Below are positions 1 through 10,194 of a DNA stretch of 64,000 nt, piece after piece; within the stretch, counting starts at the first letter, position 1; each line of letters opens with the position of its first letter. The DNA is taken from the NCBI GenBank assembly GCA_963773625.1, contig CAVZCJ010000010.1, positions 186,001 through 250,000 of the forward strand, written 5' to 3'. Below the pieces are notes generated by a model that worked only from the letters and a program-made list of their open reading frames with translations, was not told the origin of the DNA and did no database searches. Origin of the DNA: DATARH01 sp963773625 (GTDB taxonomy: Bacteria > Pseudomonadota > Alphaproteobacteria > ATCC43930 > CGMCC-115725). A program made the position numbers and the translations under genes.

Positions 1-1785
1 CCCGCGCCTTGGGCGGAAAGGTCTGCACCTCGTTCGACAGGGTGTTGAGGTGCACCGGGCGGTAGCCGAGCGTCACATCGCAATCGCCCTTGAGCCAGCC
101 CAGCGTGTGCTTGAGCCAGTTCGCGTCGTCGCGCTCGGGGAAATCCTCGCGCGCATGCGCGCCGCGGCTTTCCGTGCGCGCTTCGGCGGAGTGCATGGCG
201 ATAACCGCCTGCTCCATCAGGTTCTTCAGCTCCAGCGCCTCGACGAGGTCGCTGTTCCAGATCAACGAGCGATCGGTAATGCCCAGATCGGCGTAGGCGC
301 GCGCCGCCGTGTCGATCTTCCCAACGCCTTCCCGGAGCACGTCGCCGGTGCGGAACACCGCGCAGTTCTGCTCCATGACGAGCTGCATCTCATTGCGGAT
401 GGAACCGGTATTGCGCGACCCCTTTGAGTGGCGCACCGCATCGAAGCGGTCGAGCGACGCCTCGATGCCGTTGGCGAGCGGCGCGTGCGGCGCGCCGGGC
501 CGCACCAGTTCGGCGGTGCGCAGCGCCGCGGCGCGGCCGAACACGACGATATCGAGCAGCGAGTTGCAGCCGAGCCGGTTGGCGCCGTGCACCGAAACGC
601 ACGCCCCCTCGCCGACCGCCATCAGACCCGGGCAAACCGCGTCGGGGTCGCTGTCGGTCGGCCGCAGCACTTCGCCGTGGTAGTTGGTGGGCACGCCGCC
701 CATGTCGTAATGCACGGTCGGCAGGATCGGGATCGGCTCGCGGGTGACGTCGACGCCGGTGAAGATTTTCGCGGTCTCGGAAATACCCGGCAGCCGCAAA
801 TGGAGCACCTTCGGATCCAGGTGTTCGAGGTGCAGCAGGATGTGGTCTTTCAACGGCCCGCAGCCGCGCCCCTCGCGGATCTCGATCGTCATCGCCCGGC
901 TGACCACATCGCGCGAGGCGAGGTCCTTGGCGTGCGGCGCGTAGCGCTCCATGAAGCGCTCGCCTTCGCTGTTGGTGACGTAGCCGCCCTCGCCGCGCGC
1001 CCCCTCGGTGATCAGGCACCCGGCGCCATAAATGCCGGTCGGGTGGAATTGGATGAACTCCATGTCCTGCAGCGGCAACCCGGCGCGCAGCACCATCGCG
1101 TTGCCGTCGCCGGTGCAGGTATGGGCCGAGGTGCAAGTGCGATAGACACGGCCGTATCCGCCGGTCGCGAGGATGACCATGTGGGCGCGGAAGCGATGGA
1201 TCGTCCCGTCCATCAGATTCCAGGCAAGGACGCCGCGGCACACGCCCTTCGTCGTCCATGATCAGATCGAGCGCGAAATACTCGATGAAGAATTCGGCGT
1301 TGTTGCGCAGCGACTGCTGGTAGAGCGTGTGAAGGATCGCATGCCCGGTGCGGTCGGCCGCGGCGCAAGCGCGGTTGGCCGGCGCGCCGTCGCCGTAATC
1401 CTGCATGTGCCCGCCGAACGGCCGCTGGTAGATCTGCCCCAGCGCGGTGCGCGAAAACGGCACGCCGAAATGCTCAAGCTCGATGACCGGCGGGTATCGC
1501 CTGGCGGCACATGTACTCGATCGCGTCCTGGTCGCCGAGCCAGTCCGAGCCCTTGACCGTGTCGTACATATGCCATCGCCAATCGTCGTCGCTCATGTTG
1601 CCGAGCGCGGCGGCGATGCCGCCCTGCGCGGCGACGGTGTGGCTGCGGGTCGGAAACACCTTCGGGATGCAGGCGGTTTTGAGCCCCTCGACCGTGGTGC
1701 CGAGCGTCGCGCGCAGACCGGCGCCGCCGGCGCCGACGACGACGACATCATAGGCGTGGTCGATGATCGGATAGGCTGCAGGCAT
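1..1785 (-). CDS. sdhA: Succinate dehydrogenase flavoprotein subunit (frameshifted, 3' end at window edge)
   Basis: Catalytic FAD subunit of complex II, oxidising succinate to fumarate in the TCA cycle. The N-terminus has the dinucleotide-binding motif VVGAGGAG, then RSHTVAAQGGIAAALGN, whose His is the covalent FAD attachment site in the family. Further on lie HPTGIYGAG and the C-terminal YRPVHLNTLSNEVQTF. Only a few codons and the stop fall outside the window. The frame breaks near 1490 and near 1235; both halves remain strongly SdhA-like, so sequence error is more likely than decay. It follows sdhC and sdhD on the same strand; sdhB would be expected beyond the left edge. Confidence 0.95.
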
Positions 1786-1800
1786 AACAGGCTCCGCAGG

Positions 1801-2190
1801 TTAGGCGCCGAGCGCCAGCTTCAAGACGGCGAGCACGCCGCGCACGACGAAGAGGATGCACAAGAGGCGCATCGCGATCAGCGCGGTGAGCTTCCAGGCT
1901 TCGCTATGGACGTAATCCTCGATGACGACCTGAAGCCCGAGCGCGGTGTGATAAAAGATCGCCACCAGCAGCACGATCATCAGCACCGCCGGCATCGGAT
2001 TGTGCAGCCAGGCGACGATCGCTCCGCGCTCGGCGCCGGCCAGGCCGATAACTTCGATAACCAGCCACAAGATGAGCGGCACCAGCACGATCGCGGTGAC
2101 GCGCTGCGCCCACCAGTGCTGGACGCCTTCCTTAGCCGAGCCGAGGCCAATCGCGCGGCCGAGCGGGGAACGAAGCCGGGTCTCGGACAT
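1801..2190 (-). CDS. sdhD: Succinate dehydrogenase membrane anchor subunit
   Basis: Membrane anchor of complex II, 129 residues, carrying haem b and the quinone site together with SdhC. Three hydrophobic segments are visible (about residues 33-52, 60-85 and 103-126). The motif SAKEGVQHWWAQRVTA near residue 18 and the HTALGLQVVIEDYVHS stretch are typical of alphaproteobacterial SdhD. The ATG overlaps the sdhC stop (TGATG), indicating translational coupling. The reading frame is intact. sdhA begins 15 bp downstream. Confidence 0.93.
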   Translation of the reverse strand: MSETRLRSPLGRAIGLGSAKEGVQHWWAQRVTAIVLVPLILWLVIEVIGLAGAERGAIVAWLHNPMPAVLMIVLLVAIFYHTALGLQVVIEDYVHSEAWKLTALIAMRLLCILFVVRGVLAVLKLALGA

Positions 2191-2580
2191 CAGTGGCTGC
2201 CCCCGGACAAGCCGGCGATCCAGGCGATCACGGTCAGGGCGGCGGTGGCGACGAGAACGGCGTACCCGCTGCGCATACGCGCTCTTCAACTCAAGGCCGC
2301 GCCCGGTGTCCCACCACAAATGCCGGATGCCGTTACACAGATGGTAGAACAGCGCCACGCTCCACCCGAACAGCAGCAAGAGGCCGAACCACGAGCCCAT
2401 GAAATGCTGGAACGCGGCGTAGGAATCCGCCCCGTCGGAGGCCGCGCCGAGCCACGACACCAGGAGGATCGCGCCGACCGCGAGCGCGATCCCGCTCGCC
2501 CGGTGCAGGATCGACATCACCGAAGTCAGCTGCCAGCGATAGATTTGCAGATGGGGCGAAAGCGGCCGCGGATCGGACAT
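2190..2580 (-). CDS. sdhC: Succinate dehydrogenase cytochrome b556 subunit (one frameshift)
   Basis: Cytochrome b subunit of complex II. The start MSDPRPLSPHLQIYRWQLTS and the SILHRASGIAL motif are diagnostic of SdhC; the haem-ligand region is in the helix before HLCNGIRHLWWD. The frame breaks near 2275. Reading on in the next frame restores a third membrane helix and a natural C-terminus ending in LSGGSH, whose stop overlaps the sdhD start by one base. The span is one base longer than a multiple of three, which fits a single inserted base. It is the first gene of the sdh operon. Confidence 0.92.
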
Positions 2581-2636
2581 GACTTGGCTCTTGTCCCGGC
2601 GGAAAGTGCGCCAATGGGTCTTTTTGACTGCCGGTT

Positions 2637-2665
2637 GACTTAGACCCGGCCCCGCTAGGTGTCAA
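2637..2665 (-). promoter_or_regulatory. Putative sigma-70-type promoter of the sdh operon
   Basis: On the minus strand TTGACA (2665-2660) is followed after exactly 17 bases by TAAGTC (2642-2637). It lies 57-85 bp before the sdhC start. The -35 is a consensus match and the -10 is moderate. The assignment rests only on the sequence match and location. Confidence 0.4.
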
Positions 2666-2723
2666 CCGAACCGGGCAGGCGCGAAACTATTGGCTGATAT
2701 GAGGAATGGGAACGCGGGCGCGC

Positions 2724-3584
2724 CTATTCCGCCGCCTGCTTCAGCGGCCGCGGGTAGAAGCTGTCGTAAAGCTCGGGCCGCTGCCACTGCTCGGAGAGAA
2801 CGCCCTGCTTGGCGCCGCAGCTTTCCGACGAGGCGCCGCCGTCGCGCCCGTCGCGCAGTTCGCGCACCCGGTCGAGGCTGACCTCGACCACGCCCATCCC
2901 GGCGACCTGGCTTTCGTAGAGGATCGATTCGGGCGCGGCGACGATGGCGAGGCCGCGATTCTGATGCGTCACCAGGTTTTGCGTCGAGACCACCAGCGCC
3001 AGATTCTCGATCGCCCGCGCCCATAGCAGCGTGCGCCAGGTTTCCCACAGCCGCCGCTTGTCCATTCCGGCCGGCATGAAGATCAGCTCGGCGCCGCGCA
3101 GCGCCAGCGCCCGGGTCACCTCGGGCATGTAGACTTCGCTGCACATCGCGAGACCGACTTTGCCGTGCTTGGTGTCGAAGACCGGGTAGTCGTTGCCGGC
3201 GACGTACTGGAATTCCCAAAACTTGCCGCCGGTATAGATCCACGGCCCGTTCGGGTGGCTGCGGCGGTAGCGCGCCACCGGCCGCCCGTCGGGAAACGCC
3301 ATGCAGGTCAAATTGTAGGCGGTCGCCTTCGCCGTATCGATCGGCTCTATCGTGCTGAAAACGGCGTGGATGCCGTGCTTCGCCGCAGCCTCGGCAATCG
3401 CCGGGCTGGGATCGTAGGTCGCCGGCATCCGCCACGGTCCGGGATAGTTTTCCGGAAAGCAGACGAAATCGGCGCCTTCGCGCGCCGCCCGTGCGATCCA
3501 CTCGACCGCCGCGGCAACGTTGCGCTCGTCGTCGGGCGGCGGCGCGGTGATCGGCTGAACGAGGGCGATGCGAAAACTGCTCAT
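2724..3584 (-). CDS. Nitrilase/carbon-nitrogen hydrolase family protein
   Basis: Member of the nitrilase superfamily, which hydrolyses amides, nitriles or carbamoyl compounds; the substrate is unknown. The 286-residue protein shows the catalytic Glu in CFPENYPG (about residue 45) and the catalytic Cys in GLAMCSEVYMPE (about residue 166). The position normally held by the catalytic Lys (usually YRKxH) reads YRRSH, codon CGC, so an Arg replaces it. A longer frame runs upstream through a terminator to 3971, but that part is a separate secreted protein. The ATG at 3584 gives the usual family start MSSFRIALVQ. The frame is intact. Confidence 0.85.
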   Translation of the reverse strand: MSSFRIALVQPITAPPPDDERNVAAAVEWIARAAREGADFVCFPENYPGPWRMPATYDPSPAIAEAAAKHGIHAVFSTIEPIDTAKATAYNLTCMAFPDGRPVARYRRSHPNGPWIYTGGKFWEFQYVAGNDYPVFDTKHGKVGLAMCSEVYMPEVTRALALRGAELIFMPAGMDKRRLWETWRTLLWARAIENLALVVSTQNLVTHQNRGLAIVAAPESILYESQVAGMGVVEVSLDRVRELRDGRDGGASSESCGAKQGVLSEQWQRPELYDSFYPRPLKQAAE

Positions 3585-3670
3585 GGCGTACTCCCCAGCG
3601 CGAATATCTTGGCTACTGCGCCGAGTGTGCCGCCGCCTGGCGCTCTGCGTCAAAGGCCGCCACGGCAAAC

Positions 3671-3707
3671 AAAACCCCGCCGGGCGATCATGCTCCGCCC
3701 GGCGGGG
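3671..3707 (-). terminator. Rho-independent terminator
   Basis: A perfect 12-bp stem (3675-3686 with 3696-3707) with a 9-base loop is followed on the minus strand by TTTTGTTT. It ends the transcript of the small secreted protein gene upstream and separates it from the nitrilase gene. Confidence 0.8.
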
Positions 3708-3730
3708 TGATTTGGCGCGATCGCTTACGA

Positions 3731-3971
3731 TTAGTTGCGCGTCGGCCTCCCAATGCGCCCGGTAGCCGTGATGGTCGTAGCTGTAGACCCACTCGTCGTG
3801 ATAGCCCGGAGGGGCGACCGGCGCGACCATGCCCTCCGGCGGCGTTGCCCGAACGGGACCGTATAAGGCGGTGCCGGGCGCCGGCTGGGCAATGTTGGCG
3901 GCCGAAGCGCCGACGGCGCCCATGCCGGCGAGAATCACCAATGAAACAGCTGTAAGGAAGAATCGTGTCAT
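3731..3971 (-). CDS. Small secreted hypothetical protein
   Basis: No family recognised. The start MTRFFLTAVSLVILAGMGAVGASAAN is a clear Sec signal peptide, with likely cleavage after ASA. The mature part is short and rich in Pro, Gly, His and Tyr (for example YSYDHHGYRAHWEAD). The literal frame continues through the downstream terminator into the nitrilase gene, which is implausible. A one-base shift near 3740 gives a TAA at 3731, just before the hairpin, and that end is used here. The last residues are therefore uncertain. It is probably a stand-alone transcription unit. Confidence 0.6.
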
Positions 3972-4129
3972 TTCATACTCCTATGCCAAAGATATGGCGC
4001 TCTCCCCGGAGCGTAATTCAACCTCTTGGCGTGAATTACCTTATCCTGTTTATACCTTATTCTTTGGTTAGGCTTGTTCGGTGTACGCAGGGTAGATGGG
4101 AACTATCCGAATATTATTCGAGGGTGCGC

Positions 4130-5226
4130 TCAAACGCCGCGGGCGCTGAAGTCGATGCGCGGGTCGATGAACATATAGGTCAGGTCGCTGATCAGCTTCA
4201 GCACCAGCCCGATCAGGGTGAAGACATAAAGCGTCCCGAACATGATCGGGTAGTCGCGGTTGATCGCCGCCTCGAAGCCGAGAAGCCCCAGCCCGTCGAG
4301 CGAGAAGATCACCTCGATCAACAGCGACCCGGTGAAGAGGATCCCGACAAAGGCGGCCGGGAAGCTCGCCACCACCAGCAGCATCGCATTGCGGAAGACG
4401 TGGCCGTAGAGCACCCGCCGCTCGCTCAGCCCCTTGGCGCGGGCGGTCAAGCACGTACTGCTTGTTGATCTCGTCGAGAAAGCAGTTCTTGGTCAGCATC
4501 GTCAGCGTCGCGAACCCGCCGATGGTGAGCGCGGCGATCGGCAGCGCGATGTGCCAGAAATAGTCGGCGATCTTCATCGGCCAGGCGAAACTCGCCCAGT
4601 TGTCGCTGACGAGGCCGCGCAGCGGAAAGATCGACAGGTAGCTGCCGCCGGCGAACAGCACGATGAGCAGCACCGCGAACAGGAAACTCGGCACCGCATA
4701 ACCGACGAGCACCACCGAGCTGCGTCCACACGTCGAAGGCGCTGCCGTCGCGCACCGCCTTCCTGATGCCGAGCGGGATCGAGATCAGGTAGGTGAACAG
4801 CGTCGTCCACAGCCCGATCGAGATCGACACCGGCAGCTTGTCCCGGATCAGGCTGACGACGCTGCGATCCTGGAAGAAGCTGTTGCCGAAGTCGAATATC
4901 ACATAGTTCTTCATCATCAGCTCGAAGCGCTCGAGCGGCGGCTTGTCGAAGCCGTATTGGTGCACGAGCTGCTTGATGAGGGCCGGGTCGATGCCCGCGC
5001 GCCCCGCGGTAGAAGCTGTCGCTGCATTCGTCTGCGGCGCCGGCGCGGTCTCGTTGCCGCCGCCGCTGACCCGCTCGGTGGCGCTGACCGTGTTGCCCTT
5101 GAACTTGGCGATCATCTGCTCCACCGGTCCGCCCGGCGCGGCCTGCACGATGAAGAAGTTGACCACCATGATCGCGAACAGGGTCGGGATCATCAAAAAG
5201 ATGCGGCGGATCGCGTAGGCGATCAC
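4130..5226 (-). CDS. yejB: YejB-type oligopeptide ABC transporter permease (frameshifted)
   Basis: Inner-membrane permease of the YejABEF (microcin C / oligopeptide) importer family. It begins VIAYAIRRIFLMIPTLFAIM with a GTG that overlaps the yejA stop (GTGA). The N-terminal half contains the soluble insertion of this subfamily (about residues 50-90). The C-terminal half has the inner-membrane permease domain and ends NRDYPIMFGTLYVFTLIGL...YMFIDPRIDF, the usual YejB end. Frames change near 4735 and 4450, while the similarity continues in order. No yejE or yejF follows; the strand downstream is non-coding. Confidence 0.88.
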
Positions 5227-7062
5227 TTCTGACCCTCGCCCTGCTTCTGCTCGATCGTCTTTTCGGCCCCAGTGTCGACCCACCAGGTCTCGAGGCCGAA
5301 GCGCGTATTTCGGCGCCGATTTGCGGGTGGCGGAACTTGTTCCAATAGGCGACCCAATACGCGCCCAAGATGATATTGCGGGATCAGGTAGTAGCCGTAT
5401 TGCAGCACCCGGTCGAGCGCGTGGACCCGGGTGACCAGATCGGCGCGGGTCGGCGCCTTGATCATCTGCTCGATCAGCGCGTCGACGACCGGGCTCTTGA
5501 TGCCGATCAGGTTCTGGCTGCCCGGCTGGTCGGCCGCCGCCGAGCCGAAGAACTCGCGCTGCTCGTTGCCCGGCGACAGCGATTGCGGGATGACGACGAT
5601 CGTCATGTCGTAGTCGAAATTGTCCATCCGCTGCTGGTATTGCGACACATCGACGGTGCGGATGGTCGCGGTAATGCCGAGCCGCTTCAGGTTCTGGATA
5701 AACGGCAGCGCCACCCGCTCGATCTGCGGGTCGTCGTTGAGAAACTCGAACTGGAAGGGTTGGCCGGTCTTGTCGTTGACCAGCTGCTCGCCCTTGAAGC
5801 TCCAGCCGGCCTGCTTCAGTAGGGTCACGGCCTGCTTCAGCCCGTCGCGGATTTCGCCCGAGCCGTCGTATTTGGGCGGGTCGTATTCCTTGGTGAAGAC
5901 GTCATCGGGGAGTTGGCCGCGAAACGGTTCGAGCAGCTTCAACTCGTCGCCTTGCGGCACCCCGGTCGCGGCCAGCTCGGAATTGTCGAAGTAGCTGCGG
6001 GTGCGGGTGTAGGCACCGTAGAACAGGTTCTTGTTCGACCACTCGAAATCGAACGCATAGGCGAGCGCCTGGCGGACCAGCGGGTCCTGGAACAAGCGGC
6101 CGGCGCAGATTGTAGACGAACCCCTGCATCCCGGACTTGGGTTCCGGTTGGGGAGGACCTCCTTCTTGATCAGCCCGTCGCGCAACGCCGGCCCGTCGTA
6201 GCCGGTCGCCCAGGCCTTCGACGAATTCTCGCGGCGGACGTCGTACTGCCCGGCCTTGAAGGCTTCGAGCGCGACGGTGGCGTCGCGGTAATAGTCGTAG
6301 CGGATCACATCGACGTTGAAGCGGCCCTTGTTGACCGGCAGATCCTTGGCCCAATAGTCGGCGCACGCGGCGATAGGTGATCGAGCGCCCGGGATCGACC
6401 GACTCGATCTTGTAGGGGCCGCTGCCGAGCGGCGGCTCGAGCGTCGTCTTCTCGAAATCGCGCGTCTGACCAATAGGCCTTCGACAGCACCGGCATCTCG
6501 CTGAGGATCTGCGGCAATTCGCGGTTGTCGGCCGATTTGAACGTGAAGCGGACGCCGTGGTCGCCCTCGATCTCGACCTTGAGTCACGTCGCCGTAATAG
6601 AAGCGGTAGAGCGGCTGCCCCTTGTCGCGCAGGATGCCGAAGGTCCACACCACGTCCTCGGGAGTAATCGGCGTCCCGTCGTGAAAGCGCGCCGCCTTGT
6701 TGCAGCGTGTAGAGCACCGACATCCGGTCAGGCGCGAGGTCGGCGCTCTCGGCGATTAGCGGATAGTCGGTCGCGGGCTCGTCCTCGCTGTGGCTCATCA
6801 ACGTATCGAAGATCTGGCCGATCCCGGCGGCCGGCACCCCCTTGATGACAAAGGGGTTGAGCGTGTCGAAGGTGCCGATCGTCGACAGCTTCATCGTGCC
6901 GCCCTTCGGCGCGTCCGGGTTGGCATAGTCGAAATGGGTGAAGCCGGGCTGGTATTTGAACTCGCCGTAGAGCGACATCCCGTAGGTGACAACTGCCTGC
7001 GCCACGCCGGCCGCGGCGATCAGCAGCGCGGCGCCGAGCACGAACGATTTGATCCTGCGCAT
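5223..7062 (-). CDS. yejA: YejA-type extracellular solute-binding protein (frameshifted)
   Basis: Periplasmic peptide-binding component of a YejABEF-type importer (SBP family 5). It starts MRRIKSFVLGAALLIAAAGVAQA, a signal peptide, at an ATG preceded by AAGGAAA; a GTG one codon earlier is less likely. The mature start YGMSLYGEFKYQPGFTHFDY and KGGTMKLSTIGTFDTLNPF are typical, as are TPEDVVWTF-like and FNRRxxLLEQVP-like regions farther on. About six frame changes occur (for example near 6695, 6585, 6500, 6370, 6115 and 5340), yet the order and total length (about 613 codons) match the family. The stop overlaps the yejB start. Confidence 0.87.
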
Positions 7063-7093
7063 CACCGGTTTCCTTGCGGTCGAGCCGCGCTGT

Positions 7094-7868
7094 TCACCCG
7101 TTCAATAACGCCAGCGCCTCGGCATGCGCGCGGCGGTCGCCGGCAATGACAACCCGGCCGTCCGACCTCAGACCGAGCGGCGCGCCCTGCCAGTCGGTGA
7201 CGATTCCGCCGGCGCCTTCGACGATCGGCCCCATCGGGCCGAAATCGTAGGCTTGGAGGCTCGCCTCGATGACCAGATCGGCAAAGCCGAGCGCGACCAG
7301 GCCCGAGGCGTAGCAATCGGCGCCGAAGCGCACCAGCTTGGCGGCGCCGGCGGCGCGGGCGAAGGCGTCGGCGTCGGCGCCTTTGAACATGTCGGGCGTC
7401 GTGGCGAAGATCGTCGCCAAGGAGAGCGACGGGCAGGCGCGACAGCGAATGGGGCTCCCGTTATGCGTGGTCGCGCGGCCGACGGCGCCGACCCAGCGCT
7501 CGCGCGAGATCGGCTGGTCGATGATGCCGAGGATCGGCTTGGCCGCCTGCGCCAGCGCGATCAGCGTGCCGAACAGCGGCACGCCGCTGATGAACGATTT
7601 GGTGCCGTCGATCGGGTCGAGCACCCAGACGAACTCGGCATCGTCGCGCTCGCGCCCGTATTCCTCGCCGAAGATGCCGTGATCGGGAAAGCGCGCGTTG
7701 ATCAGCCGCCGCATCGCCGCCTCGGCGGCGCGATCGGCGGCGGTGACCGGGACTCAGATCGGCCTTGTCGTCGACCGCGAGCTTGGTGCGGAAATAGGGG
7801 CGGATCGCCGCGCCGGCGGCATCGGCCAGCTCGGAAGCGAGAGCGAGATACGCGTCGAGCGCGGCCAC
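7094..7868 (-). CDS. hisN: Inositol monophosphatase family protein, HisN-like histidinol-phosphatase (one frameshift)
   Basis: Mg-dependent phosphatase of the inositol monophosphatase superfamily. The metal-binding motifs are present: GEEYGRERDDAEFVWVLDPIDGTKSFISG (Glu, then DPIDGT) and, near the C-terminus, DFGPMGPIVEGAGGIVTDWQG. The pattern DPIDGTKSFISG with VPLFGTLIAL is the form seen in alphaproteobacterial HisN, acting in histidine biosynthesis, but a role on inositol phosphate or PAP cannot be excluded. The frame breaks near 7753 after KADLSP. It lies 7 bp after the cytochrome c gene stop-to-start gap on the same strand, so the two may be co-transcribed. Confidence 0.83.
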
Positions 7869-7875
7869 AAGCTCC

Positions 7876-8406
7876 CTATTTGAGCGTCTGCAGATATTTG
7901 ATGACGTCGGCGCGGTCCTGCTCCTTGGGCAGGCCGGCGAAGGTCATCTTGGTGCCCTTGGCGAAGTCCTGCGGCTTGAACAGCCAGACGATTGAGCTCG
8001 TCCGGGTCCCACTTCTTGTCCTTGTACTTGCAAGCAGCGCCGCGGAGAACGTATAGCCCGGGACGCTGGCGATGTTCTCGTCCAGAACCCCGAACAGGTT
8101 CGGGCCGATCTTGTTCGCCTCGCCCTTGCCGAAGGTGTGGCATTGCAGGCAGACCTTGGCGACCTGTTGGCCGTGCGCCGCATCGGCCTTTTCCATGAAG
8201 GGCCCGATCGGATCGAGCGCGGCCGGGGCCGGCGCGGCGGCCGTCGGGGCGGTGCCGGTCTCGCCCTCGGCTCCCGGCGGCAGATAGGCCGGCTTTTCCA
8301 GGCGCATCGGGTGGACCACCCCCTGCGCCACGATGCCCGTCACCATCGCGACGATCATCGCGGCCAGCACCGAGGCGATGATCTTGTTCCACTCGAAAGC
8401 CGACAT
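7876..8406 (-). CDS. Membrane-anchored cytochrome c (CycM-like; two compensating frameshifts)
   Basis: Electron carrier tethered to the periplasmic face of the inner membrane. The uncleaved N-terminal anchor WNKIIASVLAAMIVAMVTGIV is followed by a Pro/Ala-rich linker and a single haem motif CLQCH (about residue 88). The distal Met ligand is in TKMTFAGLP. Two frame changes near 8040 and 7995 swap a short internal stretch; corrected, it reads the usual KYKDKKWDPDELNxWL segment. Divergent from kdsB, an arrangement common in alphaproteobacteria. Confidence 0.9.
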   Translation of the reverse strand: MSAFEWNKIIASVLAAMIVAMVTGIVAQGVVHPMRLEKPAYLPPGAEGETGTAPTAAAPAPAALDPIGPFMEKADAAHGQQVAKVCLQCHTFGKGEANKIGPNLFGVLDENIASVPGYTFSAALLASTRTRSGTRTSSIVWLFKPQDFAKGTKMTFAGLPKEQDRADVIKYLQTLK

Positions 8407-8552
8407 CAGCCCGTTCGCTCCCCGTGGCTCGCACGCGCAAGTCTCTCGCCAGCAAACCGGATTCGGCGCGCTGGCTCAATTCAATTATCACGCTTCCGAC
8501 AAATGCACGAACCGGGCATGTTGTCGCTCCCCGTCCCCGCCGGCACCCAACC

Positions 8553-9316
8553 GTGACGCGAACCGCGCCCCAGAACCCGATTGTCATGATCCCCGCGCGG
8601 ATGGCCTCGACCCGGCTGCCGGGAAAGCCGCTGGCGCAGATCGGCGGAGCGCCGATGATCGTCCATGTCTGGCGCCGCGCGGTCGCCGCCGAGCTCGGGC
8701 CGGTGGTCGTCGCCTGCGGCGACAAGGAGATCGCCGACGCGGTCGAGGCGGCGGGCGGGCGAGCCGTGCTGACCGATCCCGGTCTGCCGACCGGCTCCGA
8801 CCGCATCGCCGCCGCGCTCGCCCTCCTCGACCCGGAACGGCCAGCACGATGCTGTCGTCAACGTCCAGGGCGATCTGCCGACGATCGACCCCGCGGCGAT
8901 CCGGGTCGCCGCCGAGGGCCTCGCCGACCCCGAGATCGACATCGCCACGCTGGGCGCGGTCATCACCGACCCAGCCGCGCTCGACGACACCAGCGTCAAC
9001 AAGGTCGTCGCCGGCTTCGCCGACCCGGCGCGCCCGGCGCGGGCGCTCTATTTTTCGAAGGCCGTCGTGCCGTGGGGCGACGGGCCCGCATTACGAGCAT
9101 ATCGGGCTCTACGCCTATCGCCGCGAGGCGCTGGAGCGGTTTGTCACCCTGCCGCGCGGCGTGCTCGAAGAGCGCGAGCGGCTCGAACAATTGCGCGCGC
9201 TGGAGAACGGCATGACCATGTCGGTGAGCCTGATCGACCCGGCGCGGCTCGGCGTTCAGGTCGACACCCCGGCCGATCTCGAGCGCGCCCGCGCGCTGGT
9301 CGAAGGACGCCGCTAG
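8553..9316 (+). CDS. kdsB: 3-deoxy-manno-octulosonate cytidylyltransferase (frameshifted)
   Basis: Activates KDO with CTP to CMP-KDO for lipopolysaccharide synthesis in the cytoplasm. The motif IPARMASTRLPGKPL near the N-terminus binds CTP; VVNVQGDLP, FSKAVVPWG and HYEHIGLYAYRREAL follow in the usual order. Extra C bases break the frame near 8843 and 9086. The GTG at 8553 is in frame and gives a short leader; ATG 8586 is the next candidate. pheA follows after one base. Confidence 0.93.
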
Positions 9317-9317
9317 C

Positions 9318-10169
9318 ATGGCCGCCGCTCCCCCGCGCCTCATCGCCTTCCAGGGCGCGCCCGGCGCCTACTCCGACCTCGCCTGCCGGCATGTGTTCCC
9401 GCGGATGAAGACCCTGCCCTGCCCCGGGTTCGAGGACGCGTTCGCCGCGGTGCGCGAGGGCCGCGCCGCGCTCGGCATGATCCCGATCGAGAACTCGGTC
9501 GCCGGCCGCGTCGCCGACATCCACCATCTGATGCCGGATTCCGGGCCTCTACATCATCGGCGAGCATTTCGAGCCGGTGCACCACCACCTGCTGGCGCTG
9601 CCCGGCACCAGCCTCGAGACGATCAAGACCGTGCGCAGCCATGTCCACGCGCTGGGGCAATGCCGCAACTTCCTGCGCAAGCACAAGACTGACCGCGGTG
9701 GTCGCCGCCGACACCGCCGGCGCCGCGGCCGAGCTCGCCGAACGCCGCGACCCGACCGTCGCGGCGATCGCCTCCGAGCTCGCCGGCAAGATCTACGGCC
9801 TCGAATCGCTGGCGCAGAACATCGAGGACGCCGCGCACAACACCACCCGGTTCCTCATCATGTCGCGCGACGGCGAAACGGGCGCCGCGCGGCAAGCCGA
9901 CCGTCACCACCTTCGTCTTCAACGTGCGCAACGTGCCGGCGGCGCTCTACAAGGCGCTGGGCGGGTTCGCCACCAACGCCGTCAACATGACCAAGCTGGA
10001 AAGCTACATGGTCGAAGGCAGTTTCACCGCGACCCAGTTCTACGCCGATGTCGAGGCGCATCCCGACGACCGGCCGCTGCAGCTGGCGCTCGAGGAACTC
10101 GCGTTCTTCTCGAACGAGGTGAAGATTCTCGGCGTCTACCCCGCCGCGCCCCAGCGGCATAACAAATAG
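9318..10169 (+). CDS. pheA: Prephenate dehydratase (frameshifted)
   Basis: Converts prephenate to phenylpyruvate in phenylalanine synthesis. The N-terminal domain begins RLIAFQGAPGAYSDLAC and has IPIENSVAGRV and HHHLLALPG. The catalytic region reads TRFLIMSRD after AAHNT. The C-terminal ACT domain contains GGFATNAVNMTKLESYM, the allosteric Phe-binding motif. Frame changes near 9548, 9690 and 9888 leave the domain order intact. It is a monofunctional dehydratase without a chorismate mutase domain, and is translationally close to kdsB. Confidence 0.93.
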
Positions 10170-10194
10170 CGCCGCCAAGACCTGAGGAGCAGTC

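Noticed and set aside
1447..2643. A 398-codon plus-strand frame over the sdh genes
   Set aside because: Shadow of the sdhA, sdhD and sdhC genes.
2724..3971. One 415-codon protein joining the small secreted protein and the nitrilase
   Set aside because: A strong terminator lies between the parts, and each has its own start and character.
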